Part shown: in pieces, positions 16,933 to 27,286 of the stretch
How the letters are laid out: every line of letters begins with the position of its first letter
How positions within the stretch are numbered: the first letter of the stretch is position 1
From: Saccharopolyspora kobensis
Lineage (GTDB): Bacteria > Actinomycetota > Actinomycetes > Mycobacteriales > Pseudonocardiaceae
Length of the DNA: 59,665 nucleotides
NCBI RefSeq assembly: GCF_900108315.1
Contig: NZ_FNVB01000018.1
Span: 1 to 59,665 of the forward strand
Reading direction: 5' to 3'
Made by a program: the position numbers and the translations under genes
The notes under the pieces: model-generated
Told to the model about the DNA's origin: nothing
Databases searched by the model: none
Seen by the model: the letters and a program-made list of their open reading frames with translations, nothing else

Positions 16933-18579
16933 TCACTTCTTCGGCGCGGGGCGGTTGACCTTCACGGTCTCCTGCCCCACCTCGTCGGCGGCCAGCGCCT
17001 CGGCGTCGGGCTCGCTCGGCACGACCGAGCCGCCGCCCGAGGCGGTGAACTGCTTCTTGAAGTCCTCGACCGCGTCCACGATGACCTTCTCGCCGTCGTC
17101 GGACAGCTTGCCGGTCTCGACGATGTCCTTGAGCGTGGTCGCGTGGCTGCGCCGCATGTGCGCCAGGAACTCCGACTCGAAGCGGCGCACGTCGCCGACC
17201 GGGACCGAGTCCAGGTGACCCTTGGTGCCGATGTAGAGGGACACGACCTCTTCCTCGACCGGCAGCGGCTCGCCCTGGCCCTGCTTGAGGACCTCCATCA
17301 GCCGGGCACCGCGGTCCAGCTGGGCCTTCGACGCGGCGTCCAGGTCGGAGGCGAAGGCCGAGAAGGCCTCCAGCTCGCGGTACTGGGCCAGGTCCAGACG
17401 CAGCGAACCGGTGATGTTCTTCATCGCCTTGATCTGCGCGGAACCACCGACTCGCGACACCGAGATACCGACGTCGATGGCCGGGCGCTGACCCGAGTTG
17501 AACAGGTCGGACTGCAGGAAGCACTGGCCGTCGGTGATCGAGATGACGTTGGTCGGGATGTAGGCCGACACGTCGTTGGCCTTGGTCTCGATGATCGGCA
17601 GACCCGTCATCGAACCCTTGCCCATCTCGTCGGAGAGCTTCGCGCAGCGCTCCAGCAGGCGCGAGTGCAGGTAGAACACGTCACCGGGGTACGCCTCGCG
17701 GCCCGGCGGACGACGCAGCAGCAGCGAGATCGCGCGGTACGCCTCGGCCTGCTTGGTCAGGTCGTCGAAGATGATCAGGACGTGCTTGCCCTGGTACATC
17801 CAGTGCTGGCCGATGGCCGAGCCCGCGTAGGGCGCCAGCCACTTCAGACCCGGCGAGTCGGAGGCCGGCGCGGCGACGATGGTGGTGTACTCCATCGCCC
17901 CGGCGTCCTCCAGGGACCGCTTCACGCCGGCGATCGTGGAGCCCTTCTGGCCGATCGCGACGTAGATGCAGCGGACCTGCTTGTCCGGGTCACCGCTGGC
18001 CCAGGCCTGCTTCTGGTTGATGATCGTGTCGACCGCGACCGTGGTCTTGCCGGTCTTGCGGTCACCGATGATCAGCTGGCGCTGGCCGCGACCGATCGGG
18101 GTCATCGAGTCGATGGCCTTGATGCCGGTCTGCATGGGCTCGTGCACGCCCTTGCGCTCCACGACCGTGGCCGCCTGCAGCTCCAGCGGGCGCTGCCCCT
18201 CGGCAGCGATCTCGCCGAGCCCGTCGATCGGGTCGCCGAGCGGGTTGACGACGCGGCCCAGGAAGCCGTCGCCGACCGGGATCGAGAGGACCTTGCCGGT
18301 CCGCTTGACCTCCTGGCCCTCCTCGATCTTCTCGGACTCGCCCAGGATGACCGCACCGATCTCCTGAGCTTCCAGGTTCATCGCGACACCGTAGATGCCG
18401 CCGGGGAACTCCAGCAGTTCCTCGGTCATCGCCGAAGGCAGACCCTCGACATGGGCGATGCCGTCACCGGTATCGGTGACGACCCCGACCTCCTCGCGGC
18501 TGACCTCCGGGGAGTAGCTGGAGACGTACTTCTCGATCGCACTGCGGATCTCGTCCGACGAGATCGTCAGCTCCGCCAT
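16933..18579 (-). CDS. atpA: ATP synthase alpha subunit
   Basis: A 548-aa alpha subunit with P-loop GDRKTGKT at 172-179 and the non-catalytic nucleotide-site sequences expected for F1 alpha. The C-terminal extension after about residue 510 (GGGSVVPSEPDAEALAADEVG...) is the actinobacterial tail. It lies 72 bp downstream of atpH. Confidence 0.97.
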   Translation of the reverse strand: MAELTISSDEIRSAIEKYVSSYSPEVSREEVGVVTDTGDGIAHVEGLPSAMTEELLEFPGGIYGVAMNLEAQEIGAVILGESEKIEEGQEVKRTGKVLSIPVGDGFLGRVVNPLGDPIDGLGEIAAEGQRPLELQAATVVERKGVHEPMQTGIKAIDSMTPIGRGQRQLIIGDRKTGKTTVAVDTIINQKQAWASGDPDKQVRCIYVAIGQKGSTIAGVKRSLEDAGAMEYTTIVAAPASDSPGLKWLAPYAGSAIGQHWMYQGKHVLIIFDDLTKQAEAYRAISLLLRRPPGREAYPGDVFYLHSRLLERCAKLSDEMGKGSMTGLPIIETKANDVSAYIPTNVISITDGQCFLQSDLFNSGQRPAIDVGISVSRVGGSAQIKAMKNITGSLRLDLAQYRELEAFSAFASDLDAASKAQLDRGARLMEVLKQGQGEPLPVEEEVVSLYIGTKGHLDSVPVGDVRRFESEFLAHMRRSHATTLKDIVETGKLSDDGEKVIVDAVEDFKKQFTASGGGSVVPSEPDAEALAADEVGQETVKVNRPAPKK

Positions 18580-18651
18580 GTCTCGTTCCTGCCCTCGGTT
18601 CGTTCTTGGAAGGGTGTGGGTGTTCGACGCCTGGTCGACACGCGCACTCGG

Positions 18652-19482
18652 CTAGTTGGCCAGGTCGCGCCGCAGGGACTGCAGGCGTCCCGTGATGCTG
18701 CCGTCGATGACCTCATCACCGATCTGGATCAGCAGCCCGCCCTCGACCCCGGGGTCAACCTCGATGTGCAGGGCGATGGGCCGCGCGTAGATCCGCTGCA
18801 GGGCGCGCGACAACCGCTGCTGCTGCTCGTCGCTCAGCGGGATCGCGGAGCGGACGTGCGCCACCGAGCGCTCGCGGCGCTTCGCCGACAGCTCGGCCAG
18901 CTCTTCCAGCCCCTCGCTGACCCGCCGGCCGCGGGGCCGGGCCACCAGCTGGCGGACGAGGGTCAGGGTGACCGGCTCGACCTTGCCCGCGACGAGCTGG
19001 TCGAGGACCGCGTGCTTGCCCGCCTCGTCCCCGGTGGGGTCCGACAGCAGCCGTTCCAGGTCCACCTGGGAGCCGATGATCCGGCCGAGGCGGAACAGCT
19101 CGTCCTCGACGGCATCGAGGCGGCCGGCCCGCTCGGCCTGCACCAGCAGCGCGGTGCGGGCCAACCGCTCCAGCCCGTCGACCAGGTCCTTCGGCCCCGA
19201 CCAGCGGGACCGGGCGGCCTCGACGACCACGGGCAGCGACCGCGCACCGAGCTTGTCCGCCAGCAGCCCGCGGACCAGGTCTTCCCTGGACCGCGGGTCG
19301 ACGGAGGCGTCGGCGAGCGCCCGCCGCAGCGTGGACTCCCGGCCCAGCAGAGCGGCCACGCCGAACAGCTCGTCGGCGAGCCCGGTGATCTCCGCGGCCG
19401 AGGCCCCGTCCGTGGCCTGCAGCAACTGCAGCTCAGCGGCTGCCAGCGCTTCTCGGCTCGCGGCGTTCACGAGGGTGCTCAA
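18652..19482 (-). CDS. atpH: ATP synthase delta subunit
   Basis: A 276-aa delta (OSCP-like) subunit joining the peripheral stalk to F1, with the C-terminal signature VEVDPGVEGGLLIQIGDEVIDGS written here as HIEVDPGVEGGLLIQIGDE. It is longer than the roughly 180 aa of E. coli because of the N-terminal helical region common in actinobacteria. The start is TTG 19482. Unlike M. tuberculosis, no b-subunit fusion is present. Confidence 0.92.
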   Translation of the reverse strand: MSTLVNAASREALAAAELQLLQATDGASAAEITGLADELFGVAALLGRESTLRRALADASVDPRSREDLVRGLLADKLGARSLPVVVEAARSRWSGPKDLVDGLERLARTALLVQAERAGRLDAVEDELFRLGRIIGSQVDLERLLSDPTGDEAGKHAVLDQLVAGKVEPVTLTLVRQLVARPRGRRVSEGLEELAELSAKRRERSVAHVRSAIPLSDEQQQRLSRALQRIYARPIALHIEVDPGVEGGLLIQIGDEVIDGSITGRLQSLRRDLAN

Positions 19483-19503
19483 CTCTCAGCGCCTTTCACT
19501 CGG

Positions 19504-20061
19504 TTAGGCCTTGGAAGATTCAGCCGGAGCCGAAGCGGCCTCCAGCTCGTCCAGGAACCGGTCGACGGTGCCCCGCCGACGGGCCTCGTCCTCCAGGGAC
19601 TCGCCGACCACCCGACCGGCCAGCTCGACCGCGTGGCGGCCGAGGTCCGACCGCAGCTCGGCGACGATCTGCGCCTTCTGGTGCGCCAGCTGGGCCTGGC
19701 CCTGGCTGACGATCCGCTCGGACTCGGCCTGTGCCTGGGCACGCATTTCTTCCAGGATCTGCTGGCCTTCAGCGCGGGCGTCGTCGCGGATCCGAGCCGC
19801 CTCCGCACGGGCCTCGGCCAGCTGTGCCTTGTACTGCTCCAGAGTCCGCTGGGCCTCGGCCTGCGCGGCCTCCGCCCGGGCGATCCCGCCTTCGATCCGC
19901 TCGCTGCGCTCGGCGTAGGTCTTCTCGAACTGCGGAACCGCGAACTTCCAGAGCACGAACAGCAGCAGCAGGAACGCGATGCCACCGACGATCACCTCGG
20001 AGATCTCCGGGATGATCGGGTTGTGCTCACCGGCTGCTGCCAGAATCTGCGTCTTCACCAC
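19504..20061 (-). CDS. atpF: ATP synthase b subunit
   Basis: A 185-aa peripheral-stalk b subunit: one N-terminal membrane helix (VIVGGIAFLLLLFVLWKFAVP) followed by a long charged coiled coil rich in AEA/EAR heptads. The GTG at 20061 was chosen because GGGAG lies 5 nt upstream; an upstream in-frame TTG (20073) overlaps that site and is unlikely. Confidence 0.93.
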   Translation of the reverse strand: MVKTQILAAAGEHNPIIPEISEVIVGGIAFLLLLFVLWKFAVPQFEKTYAERSERIEGGIARAEAAQAEAQRTLEQYKAQLAEARAEAARIRDDARAEGQQILEEMRAQAQAESERIVSQGQAQLAHQKAQIVAELRSDLGRHAVELAGRVVGESLEDEARRRGTVDRFLDELEAASAPAESSKA

Positions 20062-20089
20062 AACGTCTCCCAACGCGTCAGAGTCAATA

Positions 20090-20341
20090 TCAACCCATGG
20101 CGATGAAGAAGACGACCAGACCGATCAGCGCCAGCACCTCGACCAGGACGAAGGAGACGTAGGCGATGCCACGGAGCTGGCCCTCGGCCTCCGGCTGGCG
20201 GGCGGTGCCGCTGATGACCGCGGCCCAGATCATGCCCACACCGATGGCAGCACCGATGGCACCCAGGCCGTAGCCGATGGCGGCCAGACCAGCGTTGATG
20301 TTGGCGGCTTCGGCGGCCTGCGCAAGAACGATGTTGCTCAC
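20090..20341 (-). CDS. atpE: ATP synthase c subunit
   Basis: An 83-aa two-helix proteolipid forming the rotor ring. The polar loop is ARQPEAEG (47-54) and the ion-binding carboxylate is Glu68 (FVLVEVLALIG). Typical c-subunit length. It lies between atpB and atpF as expected. Confidence 0.96.
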   Translation of the reverse strand: MSNIVLAQAAEAANINAGLAAIGYGLGAIGAAIGVGMIWAAVISGTARQPEAEGQLRGIAYVSFVLVEVLALIGLVVFFIAMG

Positions 20342-20400
20342 TTTGATTACCTTTCAACTCGGTCCGCAGGGGAATTGCGGATCGGAGGTCGTGGTCTTTC

Positions 20401-21180
20401 TCAGTGCCCTTCCGACAACGCCGCGCCGATGAAGTTGGCGGCCAACAGCGCGAAGATGTACGCCTGGAGCACCTGGATCAGGGCTTCGATGAACGTGATG
20501 GCGATGGCGAAGAGGAAACCGACCACCGAGACCGGCTTCATCAGCGCGCTGGCCTCCAGCAGGAGGAACTCGCCACCGAGGATGAACACCAGCAGCATCA
20601 GGTGCCCGGCGAACATGGCCGCGAACACCCGGACCGCCAGCGCAGCGGGTTGGAAGAGGAACTTCTGCAGGAACTCGATCGGCGCCAGCAGCAGGTAGAT
20701 CGGCTTCGGCACGCCGGGGGGGAACATGATGTGCTTGAAGTAGCCGAGGAAACCGTGCCGGGCGAAGCCCGCCCCGTGGAAGACCAGGTACACCACGGCC
20801 GCCAGCGCCAGCGGGAATCCGATGCGCGACATCGTGGGGAACTGAACGACCGGGATGAGCCCGAAGAGGTTGTTCACGAGCACGAACGTGAACAAGGTGA
20901 AGATCAGCGGCACGAACGGCTTGAAGTCCTTCGCACCGATCTGCTCGCGGGCGATCTTGTTGCGGCTGAACTCGTAGAAGAATTCCGCCACGAACTGACC
21001 CTTGCTCGGAACCAGCTTCAGGTTCCGAGTGGCGATCACGAAGTAGGCGCCCACGATGATCGCCGAGAGCACGACGAGGACCATCGGCTTGGTGACTCCG
21101 CCGAAGATCGGCGGAAGGACAAAGCTATCGGCACCCGGCGGTTGGAACGTTCCGCCCTCAGCCAGCATCAGCGCGCCCAA
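20401..21180 (-). CDS. atpB: ATP synthase a subunit
   Basis: A 259-aa Fo a subunit with five to six helices forming the proton half-channels. The essential Arg is R184 in LAVRVFAAMFAGH, and the conserved C-terminal ALIQVLQAYIFALL helix is present. The TTG at 21180 is preceded by GGAAGGAG at 5-nt spacing; an ATG four codons on lacks one. Confidence 0.95.
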   Translation of the reverse strand: MGALMLAEGGTFQPPGADSFVLPPIFGGVTKPMVLVVLSAIIVGAYFVIATRNLKLVPSKGQFVAEFFYEFSRNKIAREQIGAKDFKPFVPLIFTLFTFVLVNNLFGLIPVVQFPTMSRIGFPLALAAVVYLVFHGAGFARHGFLGYFKHIMFPPGVPKPIYLLLAPIEFLQKFLFQPAALAVRVFAAMFAGHLMLLVFILGGEFLLLEASALMKPVSVVGFLFAIAITFIEALIQVLQAYIFALLAANFIGAALSEGH

Positions 21181-21483
21181 CTGGGCTCCTTCCGGTTCTC
21201 CCGGCGGCGCTTCACTCCACCGGGGGAATCGTCACGTTTTGCACTTAACGTACCCGATACGCGATCTGGCACGCGGAGGGGCCCTCCCCACCAAGTGTGA
21301 TCGCGGGAACTCCTGCGGAACTCCGGACCAGCGCCGTGCGGGGAAGGCTTCTGGACCGGGACGATACCAGCGGGTAAGTAGCCACCCGACATGCCGGTCG
21401 CCACACCCGTCCGGCCCAACGCCGGGCCCGCTCTCGTCACGCCTGGCGACGGCGATCGAAACGATACAGCTCAGCCCGGCGCG
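21181..21483. other. 303-bp gap between atpI and atpB
   Basis: No gene is visible. On the minus strand a possible -10 TACGTT lies in a region of relatively lower GC (about 21240-21260), and a GC-rich near-palindrome (GGAGGGGCCCTCCCC) lies near 21274-21290. The gap probably holds the main promoter or leader of atpBEFHAGDC, but I cannot assign a -35 with confidence. Confidence 0.4.
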
Positions 21484-21918
21484 TCAGCTGCCCGACACGA
21501 TGATGGTCGGGATCTTCGCCCGCTTGAAGGCGAACGCCTCGGCGCTCGCCCACACCACGAACGACGCGAGCATGGTCAGCGCCAGCGACATCCGGTGGAT
21601 GCCCTCGACCCCGCCGAGCGTCATCATCACGGCCAGCAGCAAGAACACCTTGACGTTGTAGCTGCCGAGCACCAGGGCCATCTCCATCTTCACCGGCAAC
21701 CTGCTGGCGGCGTGCATCATCCAGATCGTCAGCAGCGAGGACCCGAACGCCACCGCACCGCCGATGAGCGCGCTGACCAGGCCGCTCGTCCCGGCGAGCA
21801 CGGCCGCCACGAGCATCCCCAGCACCACCGTCACCGCACCGGGCACCACCGCGGTGCGCAGCATCGCGTTCGCGAGCTTGCGCACGGACGCGCCGTGCGG
21901 ATCGGCGGAATTGCTCAT
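21484..21918 (-). CDS. atpI: AtpI-like ATP synthase-associated membrane protein
   Basis: A 144-aa protein with four membrane helices in the usual AtpI/i-protein position upstream of atpB (M. tuberculosis Rv1303). Such proteins assist c-ring assembly or Mg2+/ion supply. Its ATG shares a base with the wecA stop codon (TGATG), indicating translational coupling. Sequence similarity to E. coli AtpI is weak, so the call rests largely on topology and position. Confidence 0.75.
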   Translation of the reverse strand: MSNSADPHGASVRKLANAMLRTAVVPGAVTVVLGMLVAAVLAGTSGLVSALIGGAVAFGSSLLTIWMMHAASRLPVKMEMALVLGSYNVKVFLLLAVMMTLGGVEGIHRMSLALTMLASFVVWASAEAFAFKRAKIPTIIVSGS

Positions 21919-23087
21919 CAGGACTCTCGTTCGGCTCGGGCTCTCAGACGCGGAATCACCGAAATGATAGCCGCCAGGAGCACCCCGAGGCCTACGACCC
22001 ACGCCACAACCACGACGTTGAACAGCGTCAACGACACCGCGCCGAAGGCGATGACCGCCGCCCACAGGTAGATGAGCAGCACCGCCCGGCGCTGCGAGTG
22101 CCCGATCTCCAGCAGCCGGTGGTGCAGGTGCATCTTGTCGGCGTGGAACGGGCTCTTGCCCGCCTTGGTGCGCCGCACCACCGCCATGATCAGGTCCAGC
22201 AGCGGCACGAACAGCACCGCGGCGACCACCAGCAGCGGGGACAGCAGACCGATGGTGTCGGTCGGGTCCACGTCCGGGTAGTTGAGCACCCGGCCGGACG
22301 CCGAGGTGCTGGCGGTGGCCAGCATCAGGCCGATCAGCATGGATCCGGAGTCGCCCATGAACAGCCGGGCGGGCTGGAAGTTGTAGGGCAGGAAGCCCAG
22401 GCAGGCGCCCGCGATGGCGGCCGCGATCAGCGCGGGCGGGTAGGCGTTGACGTCGCCGTTCTGCCGGTCCAGCAGGCTCAGGCAGAACACGAACGTCGCG
22501 GTCGCCGAGATCAGCCCGATCCCGGAGGCCAGCCCGTCGAGCCCGTCGACGAAGTTCATCGCGTTGATCATCGCCACGGTGAGCAGCACGGTCAGCAGCT
22601 GGCCCTGGTTGCTGCTGAAGATCAGCACCTGGCCCACCGAGTCCTCGGTGCCGCCCCACGGCACCCACAGCACGAACCACTGCACCCCGGCGATCACCAG
22701 GATCCCGGCGGCGGTGACCTGCCCGGCCAGCTTCGTCAGCGAATCCAGCTCGAAGCGGTCGTCCAGCGCCCCCACCAGCACGATCAGCCCGCCGGCCGCG
22801 AGCGCGGCCCAGGCGTCGTTGGAGTAGGTGAAGCCGCGGGAGAGCACCGGCAGGTTCGAGGCGAGGAAGATCGCCGCGACCACCCCGCCGTACATCGCCA
22901 CGCCGCCCATCCGCGGCATCGGCTGGACGTGCACGTCGCGCTGCCGCGGGTAGGCCACCGCGCCGACGCGGATCGCCAGCAGCCGCACCAACCCGGTCAG
23001 CAGGAACGTGGTGGCCGCCGCGGTGAGCAGGACCAGCAGGTATTCACGGGCGGGAAGCCCGTTCGGAGCCCAAGCTTCGCTGTCCAT
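21918..23087 (-). CDS. wecA: Polyprenyl-phosphate GlcNAc-1-phosphate transferase
   Basis: A 389-aa polytopic enzyme of the WecA/MraY family that transfers a sugar-1-phosphate from UDP-GlcNAc to decaprenyl phosphate, starting arabinogalactan linker or related cell-wall polymers. Motifs: DDR at 109-111, NFVDGLDGLA from 178, LFMGDSG, and the C-terminal HADKMHLHHRLL that distinguishes GlcNAc-1-P transferases from MraY. About 11 helices. Rv1302 (rfe) has the same position. Confidence 0.92.
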   Translation of the reverse strand: MDSEAWAPNGLPAREYLLVLLTAAATTFLLTGLVRLLAIRVGAVAYPRQRDVHVQPMPRMGGVAMYGGVVAAIFLASNLPVLSRGFTYSNDAWAALAAGGLIVLVGALDDRFELDSLTKLAGQVTAAGILVIAGVQWFVLWVPWGGTEDSVGQVLIFSSNQGQLLTVLLTVAMINAMNFVDGLDGLASGIGLISATATFVFCLSLLDRQNGDVNAYPPALIAAAIAGACLGFLPYNFQPARLFMGDSGSMLIGLMLATASTSASGRVLNYPDVDPTDTIGLLSPLLVVAAVLFVPLLDLIMAVVRRTKAGKSPFHADKMHLHHRLLEIGHSQRRAVLLIYLWAAVIAFGAVSLTLFNVVVVAWVVGLGVLLAAIISVIPRLRARAERES

Positions 23088-23242
23088 ACCGGTGGCTCAC
23101 GCACCCTGTCGCGGGTCGCCGACGTCCAGCCCCCAGAACGGAGTTTTCAAGCCCAGCGCTCCTCATCGCTTCCACATGGCGGATCCGGGTTCTTACGCTA
23201 TCGGCCACCGCCACGCGGCCGACCACCGGTCCTCGTCGAGCG

Positions 23243-23893
23243 TCAGCGGTCCGCTTCCAGATCCACCCCGAGCACCTCGGACAGCTGCGCCAGGCTCACC
23301 GCGCCCTCGCGCAGCACGCGCGGCGCGCCCTGCGTCAGATCGACGATCGTGGAGGCCACCGGATCGCCGGACGGCCCGCCGTCGAGGTAGACCTGCACGG
23401 AATCGCCCAGCTGCTCGCGCGCCTCGGCGGCGCTGGAAGCCGGCGGCTGGCCGGTGCGGTTCGCGCTGGACACCGCCATCGGGCCGACCTCGCGCAACAG
23501 GTCCAGGGCGACCGGGTGCAGCGGCATCCGCAGGTTCACCGTGCCCCGGGTCTCCCCCAGGTCCCAGTTCAGCGACGGGGCCTGCGGCAGCACCAGCGAC
23601 AGGCCGCCCGGCCAGAACGCCTCGATCAGCGCCCGCGCCTGCTGCGGCACCGACATCACCAGGCCATCCACAGTGGACCAGGAACCGACCAGCACCGGGA
23701 CCGGCATGTCCGGTCCGCGGCCCTTGGCGGCCAGCAGCGCACGGACCGCGTTGGCGTCGAACGCGTCCGCGCCGATGCCGTAGACGGTGTCGGTGGGCAG
23801 CACGGCGAGCCCACCGGCGCGAACGATGTTCGCCGCGGCGGCCAGGCCCTGCTCGCGGCTGTCCGGGACAGTGCAGTCGTAGACGGTGCTCAC
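23243..23893 (-). CDS. tsaC: L-threonylcarbamoyladenylate synthase
   Basis: A 216-aa YrdC/Sua5-domain protein making threonylcarbamoyl-AMP for the t6A37 modification of ANN-decoding tRNAs. Motifs: PTDTVYGIGADA, the AKGRGPDMP loop (KxR-type), WPGGLSLVLP and SSANRTGQPPASSAAEA. It lacks the extra Sua5 C-terminal domain. GTG start at 23893 with AGGGG upstream. It lies in the prmC-tsaC-wecA order of the actinobacterial block. Confidence 0.92.
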   Translation of the reverse strand: MSTVYDCTVPDSREQGLAAAANIVRAGGLAVLPTDTVYGIGADAFDANAVRALLAAKGRGPDMPVPVLVGSWSTVDGLVMSVPQQARALIEAFWPGGLSLVLPQAPSLNWDLGETRGTVNLRMPLHPVALDLLREVGPMAVSSANRTGQPPASSAAEAREQLGDSVQVYLDGGPSGDPVASTIVDLTQGAPRVLREGAVSLAQLSEVLGVDLEADR

Positions 23894-24090
23894 GCCCCTG
23901 ATCCTGGCACGCCCGCCCGCAGCCCGTTCGAGTGGTGCAGCAGATCACCGTCCGGGACGATGCGCAGCGAGTAACGCCGCGGCTCCGGACCGAGATCCGT
24001 CCAGTGTGCTCGCGAACACGGCAACGCGGGCGGCACCCGCACGTCTGCCGGAGCGGGCAGCATTCAGATCGAGCGCGAGGAGAGCAGAAG

Positions 24091-24960
24091 ATGACCGCCC
24101 CACCCCAGGGTGTCGAGGTCGACCACATCGAGTTCCCGGCCGGCCGGATCCGGTTCTTCCGGGCGGGCACCAGCGGCCCGGCGATCGTCCTGCTGCACGG
24201 TGGTGGCCCGGACAACGCGCTGATCAGCTGGCGCCACGCCATCGGGGTGCTGGCCGAGGACCACCGGGTCTTCGTGCCCGACCTGCCCGGTCAGGGCGGC
24301 AGCATGCCGTGGCGCGGACGCGCCAACCAGCGCACCTTCGAAGAGGTGCTGCGCTGGCTGCTGGACGCCTGGCAGGTGCCGCAGGCGGTGCTGGTCGGCC
24401 TGTCGATGGGCGGCAGCATCGCCGTCGGCTTCGCGCTGCGCAACCCGCAGCGGGTGCGCGGACTGGTGCTTGTGGACAGCACCGGGCTGCAACACCGGCT
24501 GCGCCTGCACCCGCTGGCCCACCTGGCGCTGCGCACCCGGTTCGCCGGGCCGCTGGCGGCGAAGCTGTTGCGGCTCAACCGCTCCCTGGTCCGCCGCGCG
24601 CTGACCAAGCTGTTCTTCACCGGCGGCCAGCCGGTGCCCGACCTGGAGTCCATCGTGGACGAGGTGCGCGCCGAAGCAGGCGCCCGCGGATCGGTGTTCG
24701 CCGACTGGCACGCCGACGCCGTCGGCCGCAGGTCGATGCGCATCAACCACCTGCCCGACCTCGCCCAGCTGCAGTGCCCGGTGATGGTGATCCACGGCGA
24801 GCGCGACGCCATCGTGCCGGTCCAGGCGGCCCGCGACGCGGCAGGCGCGATCCCCGGCTCGATGCTGCGGGTGCTCCCCGACGCCGGCCACTGGCCGAAC
24901 CGGGAGCGCCCGACGGAGTTCAACGCCCTGCTCCGGGAGTTCGTCAACACCCACCGGTGA
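24091..24960 (+). CDS. Alpha/beta hydrolase
   Basis: A 289-aa alpha/beta-fold hydrolase. HGGG (oxyanion) lies near residue 35, the nucleophile elbow GLSMGG has its Ser near 110, the acid is in HGERDAIVP, and the His in DAGHWPN. An ATG at 24091 follows GCGAGGAGA at good spacing. It interrupts the tsaC-prmC order as a plus-strand insertion in the minus-strand core block. The substrate is unknown. The stop codon is followed directly by a repeat unit. Confidence 0.87.
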   Translation: MTAPPQGVEVDHIEFPAGRIRFFRAGTSGPAIVLLHGGGPDNALISWRHAIGVLAEDHRVFVPDLPGQGGSMPWRGRANQRTFEEVLRWLLDAWQVPQAVLVGLSMGGSIAVGFALRNPQRVRGLVLVDSTGLQHRLRLHPLAHLALRTRFAGPLAAKLLRLNRSLVRRALTKLFFTGGQPVPDLESIVDEVRAEAGARGSVFADWHADAVGRRSMRINHLPDLAQLQCPVMVIHGERDAIVPVQAARDAAGAIPGSMLRVLPDAGHWPNRERPTEFNALLREFVNTHR

Positions 24961-24961
24961 T

Positions 24962-25027
24962 GCGAGGATGGGAACTTTCCTGTCACCCGCGGCCGCGCTG
25001 GCGCGAGGATGGGAACCTTCCTGTCAC
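24962..25027. repeat. Direct pair of 24-bp repeat units; second contains prmC stop
   Basis: Units at 24962-24986 (one C-to-T change: GGGAACTTTCC) and 25003-25027, same direction. The first begins one base after the hydrolase stop codon. In the second, the opposite-strand start TGACAGG supplies the TGA stop codon of prmC (25026-25024). Confidence 0.92.
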
Positions 25028-25896
25028 TCCGGGAGGGTGCGGCGGGCGGTGGCGAAGCGCGGACGACCGGCCAGGTCGGTGTGGTCCTGAACGTCGGTGA
25101 GGACGCGGCGTGCCCGCAGCAGTGCGGGCACGGAGCCGCCGTGGGTGTCGTCGTGCTCGATCGCCACCCCGCCGCCGGGGCGGAGCAGGCGGGCCGCGCA
25201 GCCGACCACGTGGCGCACCACGTCCAGTCCGTCGCGGCCGCCGAAGACCGCGTCGTGCGGATCGTGGTCGCGCACCTCCGGCGGCACCGGGGTGCCCTCC
25301 GGGACGTACGGCGGATTGCACAGGACCAGGTCGACCAGGCCTTCCAGCTCCATGAACAGCATCGGGTCGGTGACGTCGCCGGAGTACAGCCGGATCGGGG
25401 TGGCGCCGTCCTGCGCCTGCTGGTCGGCGTTGCGGCGGGCCCAGGACAGCGCGGCGGGATCCTTCTCGACGGCGTGCACGGCGGCGTCCGGTCGCGCGCT
25501 GGCCATCGCCAGGGCCAGCGCACCGGAGCCGGTGCACAGGTCGACCACGACCGGCTCCTCCACGCCGTCGAGAACGCTCTCGCCCCAGGCCAGCAGCAGC
25601 TCGGTCTCCGGGCGGGGCACGAACACGCCCGGCCCCACCGCCAGCGTCACGGCGCCGAGCGAGGCGCTGCCGGTCAGGTGCTGCAGCGGAACGCGTGTCG
25701 CCCGGCGGCGCACGAGGTCGTGCAACGCCTGGACCACCGGTGGGTCCACCAGCGGCACCATCATCAGCTTGGTCCGCTCCACCCCGAGCAGGTGCGCGGC
25801 CAGCAGCTCGGCATCGGTGCGCGGGCTCGCCACGCCCGCTGCGGCGAGCATGCGCTCCGCTTCGAGGATGGCCAGGCGCAGGGGCTGTCGGGTCAC
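25024..25896 (-). CDS. prmC: Release factor glutamine methyltransferase PrmC
   Basis: A 290-aa SAM-dependent N5-glutamine methyltransferase that modifies the GGQ glutamine of RF1 and RF2. FVPRPETELL is at 92-101, the SAM motif VVDLCTGSGALALA follows, and the catalytic NPPY is at 194-197. It lies downstream of prfA, its substrate gene, but a roughly 225-bp repeat element separates them. GTG start at 25896. The stop codon is part of a repeat unit. Confidence 0.94.
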   Translation of the reverse strand: MTRQPLRLAILEAERMLAAAGVASPRTDAELLAAHLLGVERTKLMMVPLVDPPVVQALHDLVRRRATRVPLQHLTGSASLGAVTLAVGPGVFVPRPETELLLAWGESVLDGVEEPVVVDLCTGSGALALAMASARPDAAVHAVEKDPAALSWARRNADQQAQDGATPIRLYSGDVTDPMLFMELEGLVDLVLCNPPYVPEGTPVPPEVRDHDPHDAVFGGRDGLDVVRHVVGCAARLLRPGGGVAIEHDDTHGGSVPALLRARRVLTDVQDHTDLAGRPRFATARRTLPE

Positions 25897-25914
25897 GTCG
25901 GCAAGCTTAGATGC

Positions 25915-26122
25915 TGCATTTGGTCCTGGTTTTCAGTCTTTGCCTTGAAGCGGCGGAGCCGCTCGGCCCACCCTCGCAACTCGCACCGCCGCGGGTTCTC
26001 AGCCCTCGCCTGGCGAGGACAGCCCGAGCGCCGTGTATCGGACGTCCGGGATCCCGGAGTCCAGGCGGGCGCTGAGGTTCCGCCACCCGCACCGCCACGC
26101 AGAACGAGTTCGCCAGACGGTC
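25915..26122 (-). repeat. ~200-bp repeat element, copy 1 (prfA-prmC gap)
   Basis: Shares two long blocks with 35644-35845: about 25948-26030 and 26055-26112. It contains hairpins AGCGGC-gga-GCCGCT (25949-25963) and CCTCGCC-t-GGCGAGG (26004-26018). On the minus strand it starts at the prfA stop codon (TGAGACCGTCT) and runs towards prmC. The blocks match at about 90% or better by eye; the sequence between them differs. Confidence 0.85.
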
Positions 26123-27190
<1,068 letters not shown>

Positions 27191-27238
27191 TGGACCCTCT
27201 TCACTGTGCGGACGAAAGGACGCGGCCGGAAAACAAGC

Positions 27239-27279
27239 GACGGCGCCCGCCCCGCGTGGTCCGCGGGGCGGGCGCCGTC
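27239..27279 (-). terminator. Hairpin between rpmE and prfA
   Basis: A perfect 18-bp stem (27239-27256 pairs with 27262-27279) with a 5-nt loop. On the minus strand it follows the rpmE stop codon and is trailed by GCTTGTTTTCC. A strong GC hairpin with a weak T tract; probably attenuates read-through from rpmE into prfA. Confidence 0.75.
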
Positions 27280-27286
27280 GTCGCAG

